64,000 nucleotides of DNA from Cyanoderma ruficeps (GCA_008694505.1 VZDJ01007749.1:1222712-1286711), one strand, 5' to 3'. Counted from the stretch's first letter, positions 12,191 to 25,239 are shown. Notes: generated from the sequence alone by a model not told the origin. Numbers and translations are program-made.

Positions 12191-15100
12191 CAACTGTTAA
12201 TTAATGAAAAATATACATTGCCATCTGATGTCACACCTCCTTACCTGGTTTATAGCCTAAATTTTCCTAAGTGAGGGGGTTCTCTGACTGAGTGAGTTTG
12301 AAGATAATACAGAAATCTCTCAAAATGGAGACAGTTACACCATCTTGTCACGGAAGAACTAGAAAATAACTGCAGACTTTTTATTTACAGATTATTTCCA
12401 TAGAAATATTTGTTTCATGCTCCGGCGTGCAGTTTGGGTATGTACGGCTCTGTAAACTGCATTTGGATTAACATGGATAAATTAGCATATATAGGATTAA
12501 AAAAAACATAAAGGTTATAATCATTGCACCCCTAGGCTTACACTGTAGTTTGAACAAGGCTGTTTATATTTCAGTGTTTCAGGAAGGAAAAGGTATTACT
12601 TTTATAAGATGCTTTGAGCATTGGGAGTTAGGGAAAAGAGTGCAGGTTCTTGGCAGTGAAAAGGCAAGTCTGAGTTTTGCAGAGTGCCTGCAATCAGCAG
12701 AAGATTCAGACAGAGAAAAGCATGTGCTGACTTTTGTTGTTTGCCAGGGATCTTCCTGTCACTCTGGACCATGGGTTGCCATTAATATGAAAGCACTCAC
12801 CAGGACCAGAAATACCAGTGTAGGAAATAGAAATTCAAATGGTCTCTCTCATGCATTAGAAACAAAATTAAATTAAGAGGACATAATGTGTAGGGTTAGA
12901 GATGAATGATTTAAAGGGAGAAATTAAATATGTGCAAAGTAGAGCTGTGGAGCCAGGGCAAGATGAGATGAGGCTTGGGTGAGATTGGAGCAAAGCAACA
13001 CACAGAAACTTATTATTTGGTCCTTATTAGTTCAGCTTTGTATAGACGAACTGAGAGATAAACCAACAAACTACTCAGGCAATGGGTGTGTTTGAATCGT
13101 GACTCAAAATTTAGGACAAGCACTGTCAAATTAAGAGGAAAACTGGAGAACATACCTGGGCAAAGATATCAGAAAGGGAAGAGGATTATTTTGTAAGCTT
13201 GCCAGAGGCCTTTGCAAAGATTTCAACTTCTTCATCTAATCATGACATATGATATTAATTGATATGAATTGATCATATTCCCTTTTCATGATTCATAGGC
13301 AGTTACTGGACTGACAAGTTAATTCTTCATTAACTGGGGTTTCTTCACTTTATTTTAACATTTTCTTCCACAACAGATGCTAAATCGTTCTCTACTTTAG
13401 TGCTAAATTTAACATGTCCTATTCATCCCACATCAAGAAAATTATCACTTCTTGCATCAGCAATTTCAACTGGCCACCGCTGCATGAAAATCAATGCTAA
13501 CTGGGAAAACGCCAAGTAAACCAAATGGTATTGGCTGTGTTCTTTTGCATTGTAATAGCCTGTTCCCAAATGTACAATACCCTTGACAAATAAGTATATC
13601 AGACTAAATTCTGATCATACTAATTCTGGTGCAGATCCAAACTAAATTACTTTAATAAGCTGAAGAACAAATTTTCCTTTTACCAAACATGTAGGTTACT
13701 GGCTTTATTCCGTGTAAGATGTTAATGCTGGTTGCTGAGGTTATCAATTGTGGGGGAAAATGTGAGACGAGCTAAGTTAAAATAATTCATGGTTGTTTTG
13801 AGATGCTGGGAAAAAAAAAGAATCCTTATAAGAATATATATATTTTTTTTTATATATTTTATGTTAAAGCCAAGGAGACGTGAGTTACCTAAAATGTAGG
13901 AGAACCTCAATGATACCAGTATGTTTTGTGCAGTGTAACATTTTCAGAGCTGGTTTGGCAGAAGTCTAATAAAGGAACTCAGGTTTCTGTCCCAAAGATC
14001 TTGCCATCCAAGTAGTTGTGGAAGAGATGAATACATTGATAAAAGAGATGAAGGAAAATAACAATGAATGTTTCATCTATAAGTAATAACATGAATAATA
14101 TATTCTGATATATAGGTATTGCTTAAGAATGGCTTCATGTAAGATTTCTAGTTATCATGCAGGAAGCGATGTGTACTTTTTGGTTTTTTGGGTTTTTTTT
14201 TGGTAAGAGAATGGACACGCTTTCATAGGTTTTTTTTCTCCTGTCCTAAGACCACTAAGCCCAGAAATTCAGAACAAAGTAATATATTTATCTTAGTTTG
14301 CAAGACAGTGATGGACACTTGAAAATTCTATCATTCAGAAATTGATGTGCACACAAACACCATCCACATGGACTCGTTCTTCAGAGAACAGTTTCATTTT
14401 CCACACTATCTGCTACTTCAATGGCATTTTATTTTTCCTTTTGTGCTGCCTTGTCAATCCAGGATTTGAGTGTTTTCCTTGTAAATAGTTCTATTATTTT
14501 TTGCTTATGAAGTGTTACAATTTCCATGCAGCAAAATGCTTTGTACAGCTCTGTTGTTGCCACGGTGCTTCACTGTAAGCTGTTTGACTTATCACTGTTG
14601 ACAAAAGCACCCAGCTTCTTGTAAACACATAATGAAAGCCTTAAATGTTTTCTGAATATCTATCTGAAATATATTACTTCTAATAAAAAGATATCCTGCA
14701 GATTTATTGTCAAGACTAATGGTGTAAAAAACCACTGAATTATGTTTCTTAGTGCTTTGGTAGTATAGGCAGTGGGCCAGTCTGATGTATATGTTATATC
14801 TACTCTGTGTTTTTTTAAACTGTGGGACAGCTTATAGAATTATTCTTGGAGCTTCAGTCCAGTGCTGGAGTAATGATATGTGCAATGGAATGCAATTTCT
14901 CCTTGGATCTTTCAGGGTTGCAATGCCTTCATGATGGTATTACATCAGATCCACCACATTGTGCCATTTAGTGGTGTCAATATACCAAAAAAAAACAGGG
15001 TAGGGGACAGGATTTTTGTTACAAAATGCTAGCAAACGCACACAGAAGGAAGGAACTGGCTTGGAGAATTAGGCCCATTCTTTGCCCTTGCTTTGTGATA

Positions 15101-16910
15101 GAAACTCTAAGGAGCAAAAGTGATTGGGTAAGTCACAGACTCTCAGATTTACAGCTGTGCTGTATTTCTGGGTAGTTTGCACACTTTTGGTTTCATGCCA
15201 ACATTGTGCAGTGGTTCAGAACTTATTTTTTTCTTTGTTCTTCCACAGGCATCCTAGGAGGGCTGACCTATCTCTTCTGCCAGTTCTGGGCTCAGCTGCC
15301 TAAGCCTGGCTCTCTTGGACTACTCTAACAAAATCGTCTCCATTCTTTGAACATTTCTTGTGGTTTGTTTCTGAAGCTGATCCTGTCTGAACTTACTTCT
15401 TGGTGTGTAATATCTTGAGGCACTAGCAGTGTCATTGTTCTTTAACAGCTATTTAGCTATTAGGTTCCCTGGCAGTAATTTTCTGTCTTCATCACACTGA
15501 TACTGGACTACAAAGAAACAAATGTTCAATCCCTCCTTTACATTATCAGAACAGGGTTTTTTTCTTCATTTCTGTCTGAAAAAACCCTCTTCTTTTGGTT
15601 TTTACTGAATTTTCTTAAGGTCCTCTTTCTGTACAATGCTATAGTGATTGAAATTTGGAAGCAAAAATCAGAAAAGTGCCAGATTTGATTAAAGGAATCT
15701 GCATCATGCCTTGAAATCTTGTGGTAAAATATGGTGTAGCTGTAATTGGGCCTGATGTGATTTCAAATTGCCGTACCAATGCACTGTTAGGAACACAGGT
15801 AACAAGGATCAGTATTTGGAGTTTTGAATAATATGGAGTCCACTCTGAAGGTTTCAGAAAAGCATCCATCGGTCAACTCACATACATATATCTCTCCTAT
15901 CCCAACAGGGGAACAGTTTTACACCAGTGATTTCTAGAAAAAAAGTTACTTTCTCAGCTGTTTGGTTCTACAGTCCATTTTTTGAAATAGTTTCTATTAA
16001 TGTCCTTGTTATGTGCATCTCAAAAGTAAGTGGAAGTGTTTCCATGTGCTTAGACCATGTGTGGACTTTTTTGTTCTCTCTTTCTTCCTTTTTCATATTT
16101 TTCAGTAACTTTTTTGTCTTTCATCAGAGTTCTACCATGCTGCCTATTATGGAAACAAGAGGGACTGACTCTGTTACCAATGTATTCAGGCTAGTTCAGT
16201 AATAAAACTCATCCAGTTGCATTGTCCTCCAAAGAAGGGAATGTTTTTTTTTGTCCAGACCACCAAAAGAGGGCTCAACATGACAAACTGAGCTCAGTGC
16301 AGGAGATGAGCCATAAAAAGAGGATAATGGCTCATTAAGCATTAAGCTCTTCTGTCACAACCCAGTTTTTCAAAAAACTTATGGTATATATTTGTGTGCT
16401 ATATGAAAATATTCACTGGATGTGTATTTTAGTATTTATATCTCAATAGATAGATGTAAAAAGATGTAGAGATAGGTGAAGTTGTAAAACCATTTCTCAA
16501 AGGATATAAATTGTTCATCAACACTGTGTTAATATCAAGGCAACACCATCCTTGAGTTTATACAATCAGCCATGTGTTTACCTCTCATAACCCTTAAGGA
16601 AATAGTTACGTACCCCTTTTCGTGTAATGCCTCAACCTATTCCCAAAGAATTAAACTGAGCACAACTGGGTGAAAGGTGTTTGAGTGGGACATGGAGAAG
16701 GTGATAATGCTCCCCAGCAAACAGACATTTGATAAAACAATTGTCAGTTTCAGTGCTCCTTACTCCCTTTTTCTCTGATTCTTTGAAGGCATAAAAAAGT
16801 CCTAATTTTGAGAAACGCAAAAAACTTCAGTTGAGAATATTTAAGTGGAGCCATTGATTTATTTCTTTTATGGTTGTCAGTTTAGATGAAACAATCCCAT
16901 GAAACCATGG
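12191..16910. other. unique AT-rich non-coding DNA
   Basis: No gene or transposon is recognised. A forkhead-like word TATTTGTTT lies at 12407-12415 in a balanced stretch that may continue the conserved-looking block upstream. A 108-codon frame (12550-12876) has no known domain. A TA-rich microsatellite lies near 13833-13862 and a T/G-rich run at 14178-14202. A pyrimidine tract ending in ACAG at 15248 resembles a splice acceptor but opens only about 26 codons before a stop. Confidence 0.55.
13833..13862. repeat. (TA)n / T-rich simple repeat
   Basis: Short alternating TA tract interrupted by a run of T, flanked by an A run near 13811-13819. It is a low-complexity patch with no coding content. 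Confidence 0.85.
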
Positions 16911-17184
16911 AATCATAGAATATCCTGACCTGGAAGGCACCCACCAGGATCATTGAAGTCCAGCTCATGGCCCGCCTGAGTATACCCCAAGAGTCACACC
17001 ATGTGCCTGAGAGCATTGTCCAAACACTTCTTGAACTTCACAGGTTTGTTGCTGTGACACTGCCCTGGGGAGCCTGTTCCAGTGCCCATCCACCCTCTGG
17101 GTGAAGAACCTTTTCCTAATATACAACCTAAACCTCCCCTGACATAGTTTCGTGTTGTTCGGTTGGGTCCTCTCACTGGTCACC
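16911..17184 (-). mobile_element. CR1 LINE 3' end, proximal part (split by LTR)
   Basis: Minus-strand CR1 3' end. The plus strand begins with the complement of the terminal octamer (AATCATAGAAT), then GGAAGG, GAGTCCAGCTC-like sequence, GAGAGCATTGTCCAAACACT, GGGGAGCCTGTTCCAGTGCC and the CACTGGTCACC block. CR1 copies end in a few ATTCTATG octamers and lack poly(A); one octamer is visible here. The element is interrupted at 17184/17185 by an LTR and resumes at 17965, so it predates that insertion. Confidence 0.93.
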
Positions 17185-17964
17185 TGTCCTGGTTTAGGGC
17201 AAATTTGGGAGGAAACCTCCAAATGGGGGTTCCTCGGGAGAGAAAAACCTAAATGGCCCCTCCCCCAGTGGGTCTGGGAAAAGAACTTCCTCGGAGAAAA
17301 GTGGAAAAAACTATTTATTTAACAAACAAGCTGCCCACAAGCATAGGAATGAATAATATGAAACAATAAAACCTCTCGCTGGTCCGAAAAGAGATGGCAA
17401 AACTGAGAGAAATCCTTGCCGTGAGTCAGCTCAGCTCGCTCAGTCTCTGATCAGTCTGGGTCCCTTTCAGCGCTGGTAAATGCCCAGATCCAGGCCCGGG
17501 TGGGCCACAGGTGCAGTTCCTGGTGCTCCCCTGGGTTTTCAGTCCAGAGCAGATTTAAACAGTCCCAAGAAAAAAAGAAAAAGGAAAAAAAAAANTTCTG
17601 CTACTGGATCATTTTCTGCCTCAGCGGAGCTGTACCTGCCATTCCAGGAGGACTCACTTTTGGACTGCTTTCCACACCCTGACTAACAAGGTTGTAGCTT
17701 TGACCCTGTCAGGGCTTTTCAAAATTGTTGTTTGTTGGTTTGCTGGTTTGGTGGGGTGGTTTTGTTTTTTTTTTTCTTTTTCTTTTCTACCACATTTGTA
17801 TTCTTATATTCTTAGTAAAAAGCTGTTATTCCTACTCCCAAATCTTTGCCTGAGAGCCATTAATTGCAAAATTAGAACTTGGCGGGGGGTGAGGGGTTTA
17901 CATCCTCTATTCTAAGGGGAACCCCAGTTTCCCTGGCAGATACCTGTCTTTCTAAACCAAGACA
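17185..17964 (-). mobile_element. solo LTR of a passerine endogenous retrovirus, inserted in CR1
   Basis: A complete 780-bp LTR. Read on the minus strand it starts TGTCTTGGTTTAG (at 17964) and ends CTAAACCAGGACA (at 17185), near-perfect inverted termini with the TG...CA ends of retroviral LTRs. Orientation follows from the poly(A) signal: AATAAA on the minus strand at 17319-17314, about 130 bases from the 3' end, the usual R/U5 position. No internal gag, pol or env is present, so it is a solo LTR left by LTR-LTR recombination. One ambiguous base (N, 17595) sits beside an A run. No 4-6 bp target duplication directly abuts the ends: CACC is on the left, AGGCAT on the right, and GTCACC recurs only 10 bases further on. 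Class (ERVK or ERVL) is not assigned; family recognition is from recall. Confidence 0.92.
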
Positions 17965-18610
17965 AGGCATCATAGTCACCCTAGGACATCACCAAAAAGA
18001 AGAAATGATCCTCTGTTTCCCCTCATGAGGAAACTGCAGATCATTATATCATTATGAAGTCTCCCCTCAATCTCCTCTTCTCTGGGCTGGACAAGCCACA
18101 TGACCCCAGCTTCTAGTCGTATGTCCTCTCCAGAGCCTTCGCCTTCAGTGTTCTAATGGCATAGTATCTTTGCTATAATTCGGTGCCCCACACTGCACAA
18201 AATATTCAAGGTGAGACCGCCTCAGTGCAGAGCAGAGCAGGACAATCCACTCCCTTGCCAGGCTGACCATGCTGTGCCTGATGCCCCCCAGGACATACTT
18301 GGCCCTCCCAGCTGCCAGGACACTTCTGATTCATATCCAACTTTCCGTCAAGCAGGACTCTCAGTTTCCTCTCCAGAGCACTGCTCTCCAGCCTCTCACT
18401 CCCCAGTCTGAATACCCAGGGTTGCCCCATCCCAGATGCAGAATCCAGTACTTGTCTTTGTTAAACTAATATGTCTGGTGATTGCCCAGTTTTCTGATTT
18501 GTCCAGGTGTCTCTGTGGGGTCTTTCTGCCTTTGAGGGACTCAACAGCTCTTCCCAATTCAGTATTGTCACACAGGATTTTCCCCCTGCTACTTTAAGTT
18601 TATATTAAGC
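17965..18610 (-). mobile_element. CR1 LINE, distal part (resumes after LTR)
   Basis: The same minus-strand CR1 continues past the LTR. Recognisable plus-strand landmarks in order are the TCTCCCCTCAATCTCCTCTTCTC block (18060-18083), the antisense of the sequence upstream of the CR1 3' UTR (GCCCCACACTGCACAAAATA region, ~18184), the CTTGGCCCTCCCAGCTGCC block (~18299), and GAGGGACTCAACAGCTCTTCCC near 18534. This region corresponds to the end of the reverse-transcriptase ORF (ORF2) and the 3' UTR, but frames are broken by indels and no enzyme domain survives. The 5' limit (right side) is approximate. Together the two halves make roughly 920 bases of CR1, a typical 5'-truncated copy. Confidence 0.88.
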
Positions 18611-21600
18611 TCAGGCCATTTAAACACAAAAATTGTACTCAATGGTCCTGCCATTCCTGGAGTTCCTTTTTTTCTCATTCTTAAAGCAATGCTGAAGTAT
18701 TCTTAATAAAGTCCTTACAAGTCATATATATATATAAAATATTTCAGTTGTTGTCAAGAACAGGCTTAAGCATCACCACCCAGGTGCACATATTCAAGCT
18801 GCATGGAGAATACCAATCAGGCAAAAAAACAAATGAAACATGGTGTTTGATTTTATGTCATAAACTCAAATCTATTTAGGGAAATGGCCAGTTGACAGTA
18901 ACAGATTATCAGTTGCATAATCATTTAAAGGACTGCAGTGAAATTGTAGCAAAATCTGCCTTCTATAGTGCTGGTTATGACTGAAAAGTTTTGTTGTAAT
19001 AAGTCATCCTGGGAGGGGATCATGCCAAACATTCATGGTTTAAAGACTGCCAAAATGTCTCAGATGTGAAATAAAATTAGTCAATAAAATACACAAAGGG
19101 CTGGAGTCTGCCTACTAACAATAAGCAAATCAGAGTTATATGTAAAACCAGACACAACAACTAAGTTAGTGCTATTCATAAAAAGTTCCACAAAAGGCTC
19201 CCCAGAGCAGAATACTGATACATAAGCCAATGTGGAAATGCATGAGAGTTTATAAAATGTGTAATAACAAACAATAAAAGTTTGTATTGAGAGGAAGCAG
19301 CTGACATGCTGAGAAAGTTATTTCTGAGAAGAAGCTTCTGCAGCATGTTCATCCATGCATTTATTTTTGCAGTCACCACAATTAGATACATAGTAAACAT
19401 AGAATGCACATACAAAACTGCCTGTGAAACAAGGTACAAAGCATGGGAATCAAAGAATTTGAGAAAACAAGGAGACTCTAGATGGAGCAGAAAACCCGGG
19501 CAAGGGCTGAGCAACCAGCTCAGAAAGACCTGCACTTGCACTTTGTTTTCAAAGAACAAATCTTTTTTCAGATTATCCCTTCCTTTGTGACACCCGAGGT
19601 GCTCACTCCCAATGGGACTCTCACCTCTCAATCCCGGAAGTTCTGGCCTCTATTTTCTTGGTCTGGCCCTGCTAAATACCAAGCATGGTGTTCAAAAGTC
19701 AGTGTATGAATATGAAGTCAGATTTATCTTTGGGTTGCTGTGGAATGTTGTTTTACCTTCTCATTACTGAGGCTCTACTGTTTGTAATCTGCTGGAGCTG
19801 ACTTTGTAAACTGGATCTTGGGTACTGAAAACAGTAAGAGCAGTAGGCCCATGGCTACTGAATATAAGGTATTTCTAGATTCAGGTTGCTATTTTTTTGC
19901 TAGGTATAATGGTTTGTAAGCATCAAAGATTGAAGGGGGTCAAGAAACTGTGAAGGTTCCACTCTGGGTTTTTTTCTCAAATATTTAGGCAATGAAAAAT
20001 TTCTTCCTCTATACAGAAATGACAGAAAATAATGGCACTATTCTCAGACACCTTAAGACAAAATGGAACTGACACACGGCTAATTTCTGTTAATGAACAA
20101 CTTGTTTGCATCCACAGTGCAGAGCAGGCACTAGCATAAGTAGTGTGATGTTAGAAACTGCGACAGAATTGAGGTTATTCACTCCTAATTTTAACACTAT
20201 ATTGAATACCTAGCTCCTCAAAAGTACTGAACAAATGAAATTACCCACTCTATATTTATCATTACACCGCTCATTAACATGGTGATAATTAGCTCTGTGT
20301 AAAGTTTCACAGTCCAAGGTACTATAATAATTAATATATTAGCAAGCTTTATATGTCATTATTCATGCTAATGCATCTGAATTAGGATTACCTGATTGTT
20401 GTATAAAACTGAACATGCCACTGCACTGATCAGCATCAAAATTAAAGTTGTTCAATTGTAAAACATGCAGTATAGCTGGGAAATATCTGTTACAAATATA
20501 AGTATCTCAAAATGTTCCTAGGAGTTTGTTTCTTCATTCTTTTGCCTCAGTGTCTCTATGTTTCTCCTTCTGTTAGCCTCTATTTATGTTCCCACAAGTC
20601 TCAACTTTCTTATATTTGTCATATTTTTTAATTCTGTTGGAGAGAAGAATTTTCTACAACTTTCTTTTTCTTTAAAAATCCTTGATTTAAACAAATAAAA
20701 TATGTTAATGAAATTTAATGTTTCTATTCTCTCTGGTCAGAAACTGTTGGGTTGGAATTTTTTCTTCAAAACTTAATAACTATGTTGAGAAAAACATCAT
20801 ATGTGGATTCGTGATGGTATCTGTCTAAGGTCCACTGGATTTTGACATTCCTCGGGGGATATCAGAGCAGGAATGACAAACTGCAGTGGAGAGACATCAA
20901 GAAGATTCAGAAGCTGAGCTAATTCAAATCTTACCCTGTCAGACCTCAAGTAAGTTACCCAGCTGGCAACTAGCAAAGTTGAGAGACAGGTGTGATTCTG
21001 ATTTGTGGAGATCAAATGCGAATTTTGATGCCCAGACTTTTGATTCAGACTCTTGAAAGAAAGCAGTTGCAAGATCTGGCTTTATACTGTAAATTCTCTT
21101 TTTGTAAATGAGGAATACATTTGCATACTTTCCAGAGACACCTAACTCCTAATGAGATAGCAGGTAATCTTACTTCTGAGGCAAAATGATAGTACTTCTA
21201 GAACAAGAAAACATTCTTTTTAGACTTGCTGGAATTCTTCAGCTGTTGAGGAAAAAAACCCAAACCAGATCTCCAAATGTTCATTCATAAACTGTACAGC
21301 TTAACCCTGTTAAGAAACAGTTTAGCTAAGCCTCACAGAGGCATCTATTCAGGCAACTAATGTCATAACTCTTTACAGGCCAAAAAAATGCCAAGTCTCC
21401 TCTTGACAGAGTCTCAGAGCCACTGGGACTCCCAATCTATGCTGCATTTGAATTTGGATTTGAATTTTGAATACTGGATCCGTGACGTATTTTCCAAAAG
21501 TTTTATATTTCTGAATCTTTGTGGTGGCTCGGCTAAAGCAGTAATTTTTGGTTTTTACTTTGTGATGAATTTCAACAAATCTAACCATAAATTTTAGTTA

Positions 21601-22255
21601 AGGTCACAAGCGATTCCTGGAACGGGATATTCTGCCCTGCTCCCATATTTCCATTTTCTGCAGAAAAGCTGGCATTTCCTGGCGTGCAATACAAATCCGG
21701 TGCATTACAAATCCATCCCCTCCATTGTCTTCTCCCTGCATCCAACTCTTCCAGAGCATCTACAGAGTTTAAACAATTTATTCTGTGAATGTGAACAGAA
21801 ACACACATACAGTTGGAAAGAGGTGTAAAAAATAAGGTGTCTAGTTTTTATCAACATCAGAATGGGGTAAATTCCATGCTCAATATTTTGTAGCCTCACT
21901 CCACTTCATAAAAATATAGGGAGTGAAGAAAGGTTTAAAATAAACCTTGGGGATACATAGGGGTAAATGCTGTAACCACAAGTGAGACAGTGATGACACT
22001 TCATTATCTCCTCAGAAAATACATTCAATATTTGAGATAATGTAATTTTTTTTTTAACCTGGTAGGATTTCAAAAGCTCTCCCCATTCTCCCAGAAGAAA
22101 CAAGAAAGTAACTCATATTTGAGCCACTATCCCCAAATCCTGTTCTTACAAAGCTTGATAAGTTTATCTTTATTCCTCACTCAGGGGAAATACCACAGAG
22201 CCACCTCTAGCACTATTTTCAGTTAATAATTCCAGTAATAGTGTTATCTTTAAAA
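18611..22255. other. unique AT-rich non-coding DNA
   Basis: No gene or transposon is recognised. A 12-base TA tract lies at 18724-18736. A 151-codon minus-strand frame (19176-19631) is near the chance maximum and shows no domain. The 20260-20460 stretch contains many TAAT-type words and looks like possible regulatory DNA, but this cannot be tested here. Confidence 0.5.
18724..18736. repeat. (TA)n microsatellite
   Basis: Short uninterrupted TA dinucleotide tract, located just outside the 5' limit of the CR1 fragment. Confidence 0.85.
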
Positions 22256-22405
22256 ANTTATCTTAAAAAAGAAAAAAAAAACCCAACAAAACAAAATTAC
22301 CTAAAACAAAACAACAACCAAAAAACTCCATAAGCAAGAAACCAACAACACACTTTGCCCCCCAAAAAACCTCAAACAAAACCTAAACCCCAAAAGAGCC
22401 AAACA
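22256..22405 (+). repeat. A/C-rich low-complexity region with one N
   Basis: About 150 bases consist almost only of A and C (AAAACAACAACCAAAAAAC-like composition) and contain one ambiguous base at about 22257. There is almost no T or G, and no tandem unit is conserved. It could be a decayed A-rich tail or a strand-biased low-complexity patch; no LINE body is recognised upstream. Confidence 0.8.
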
Positions 22406-25239
22406 GCCTGTTCATCAAATGGTATCTTTGTAATGTCTTTTTATCATTGCCCAGCTGACCTGATTGAGCATACTAAATATTATTTCTGTTAGCACTGAAT
22501 AGACAAGGCATCTCTGGGAGAAAGCTACTTTGATACCCATATCATTCATATCATTTGTTTAATTATTACAGCCTGGTGGTTTTCAAATAGCCAAAGTGAA
22601 TTGGGCATACAAGTCTTGCGGAAGTTAGGAGGGGTGGATGTCAAAGCCTGAGATGCTGCTTTAAGCTTCCATGGCAAAATGTCTTTCGTTCCTGAGCCTG
22701 GATTCAGACCGCAGGCCAATTTCCAGGCATCACATTTACAAATAATAACTGAAACCTACTTCTCTGTAAATGGGGTAGATTTGCCTAGAAGTTGTTAAAA
22801 GGATAGACAGGGTATTTCTAATTCCACTTTTCAGGACAGAATATGTATGAAATATAATTATATGGGGGATCAGTACTTTTCTTTTTAAACTACCTAAGGT
22901 TTCACAAAAGGAAAGGGAAAAACATGTTTACCAAGTTCCAAACTGTTAGCCCCACAAACTTAGACAGCTGAAAAAACCTTTGCCAATCAATAACTTCATC
23001 AAGGTCCACAGAATGAGAGTCATTAATAGAGAAGTTGGTGCCAGTGACACAGGAAATGAAACAAACTAGGTGGGGGGAAAAAATATAGCGTCTTTTACAA
23101 TGATTGTTTTCAATAATATAGTGCATTGCATTCATTTAAACAAAGCAAAGGAGAAAACAGGAGGGAAAATCCCATCAGAACATGCTGCAGATAGGATTTG
23201 GAGAATGGATTATTTTCCCTGTGTGTCCATTGCAATCTGTAATCTAAGATTTATTTTTTTTTAATAAAAATTCATCATTATCCAGTTCATGTTTCTGTGC
23301 TAAAGGGAATCTTGACATTATGATAATGCATCTGAAGATTAATTTTCAATTTTATGCATATTTTGTAGATTCAGAGTAATGAACATTGTTCAGGAAATGA
23401 AAATAAATAGTACATATTTAATAGATACTTGGATTTTTTATTCCCAGAAACATTGTAAGTTGACAGGAATCAATTTCAGACCCACTCTGAGTGTAATATT
23501 GAAGGAAGCAGGTGGAAACAGAAGTACCATGCATGTACTGTAAATGTTTGTGGTGTGAATATGTGAGGATTGGAGTCTTCAATGCAGCTCCAATGCAGCT
23601 CCAATTTCACTGTATTTTGTAAATGTGATCCATACACTGCCTGCATCAATACAACACTTTTTTCTTCCTAAATTAATCCCACTCCTGTGGGGTGAAAAGT
23701 GACATCCTATAGAGGGAGTGACCTAAATGACCCTTTATGGCTACATTCCCAGCCCCTCAGTCACATGAGCAGCGCAGGTTTGTTAAATTCTGAGTCAAGA
23801 TTTAAGCTATGAGGGGTTTACAGCAGAAACAGTTAACTCAGCATTCCAAAAAATTGAAAAAACACAGGTAGTGGCATCTGTTATCAGAGATGAGACCTGT
23901 CAACTGCACCTGGTAAAAAGAAAGGAGAGGAAAATTATCAGTACCAAGTATTGCATTTGAAGGTGATGGAAAGAAAACCGTAACAGTATGTGGTACAGTT
24001 CTTCATGAGGATCCTAAAAAATTTGAGTTTTATTTTGTCACAAATTAAACCCAAAAGAAATTCAGACAAGGTCAGTCAATTTCTTCAAAGGCCACTTAAT
24101 CACAGATGATGTGATAAATATTACTCTGCTCTCTAGTAGGCTGTGACTTTACTGGAAATTCTCACTGGGTTCATAGAGGAAAATTCAAGGCTTGCACAAA
24201 ATGCATTCCTGTAAGGGGGACAGGATATAGCTAAATAACTGGGAACCATCTGTCAGACCTAACAATAAGTTATATATGAACTCCCCACCTTTTTTGTTTA
24301 TTTTTTAACCAAAATAGTTATCAGCTTTTATTTTAGGCCAAACTGAGAGCAGCCTATACATAAAGTTGATCAGCTAAACAGTGTTATAAGGATCCTATGT
24401 GGTTTATAATTTATTCTGTTTAGTTTTAAAAATAATTTGGTGTTCCATGGTCTTACAAAACTGAATTTAGAAGCTAAAAGCAGGCCTATGGGATATATGT
24501 GTTCATTAATACCACATTGCAAAAATCTCATTCTAGAAGACACAGATAAAATTCCCCACCATATGTGCCTTTTTGTTAATGGAATAGATTTTTTAAAACT
24601 TTTGTCTGCTACAGAAATAATTCTACTTAGAGGCAGTATTACCTTTCTACTAGATACTCAACATCCCCTTTCAAACTCTACTTCTCCTGGTTGAGATCAT
24701 TGAGATAAAGATTGTTTGAACTTGGCTCTGTTGCACAGGACTGCAAGCCTTGTAACAATTCAATCTGGTGCAGAGACACACCTAAATGCTAATTTTTCAT
24801 AGGGTGCAGAGAATAATAATTTTTTCTCAAACCATGACTGACCAAGTGCAGAAAGTTTCTCACCTTATTTCACAATAGACTTACAGAGAAGCCTTCAGCA
24901 TCTAAAGCATATTAGGTTTGGATCTGAACTTCTCTTACCATAGAAAAGTGTCACAATGTTCAAGCTACAGGAGAAGCACATTCAAAATGATACTGAAACT
25001 GGATAAAAATGCACAGAGACAAATGGAGTCAGAAGAAAAGTTGATATTTCCTGTTCAAAACCTTGCCTAAAAGTGAGATATACATCCCCTCATCTGGCTT
25101 CCTCTACCCTTTTGAACCTTTGTCTTGGATAACCCATAAAAAACATCTCTTTTATTCCAAGTCTTTGTGCCAGCCTGCTCAAGATCATCACCGTCCCATT
25201 GAGTCCCATGGTCAGTGGGAAGCAGATCTAGGTTTTTCC
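22406..25239. other. unique AT-rich non-coding DNA
   Basis: No exon or transposon is recognised. A perfect 11-base tandem duplication (AATGCAGCTCC twice) lies at 23581-23602. The segment just before 25240 is somewhat less AT-rich and could be an unrecognised 5' part of the LTR that follows. Confidence 0.5.
23581..23602 (+). repeat. 11-bp tandem duplication
   Basis: The unit AATGCAGCTCC is repeated exactly twice, head to tail, and followed by AAT. Probably a replication-slippage event. Confidence 0.9.

Noticed and set aside
15220..15330. Pyrimidine tract plus ACAG followed by a short frame encoding a hydrophobic segment
   Set aside because: Resembles a terminal exon, but opens only about 26 codons before a stop and gives no recognisable protein. 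Such acceptor-like sites are common by chance.
17480..17686. Short open frames running through the N at 17595
   Set aside because: They lie within the solo LTR on the antisense strand and include an A-rich run. They are not coding.
19176..19631. 151-codon minus-strand frame
   Set aside because: Near chance length, low-complexity hydrophobic content, no domain recognised.
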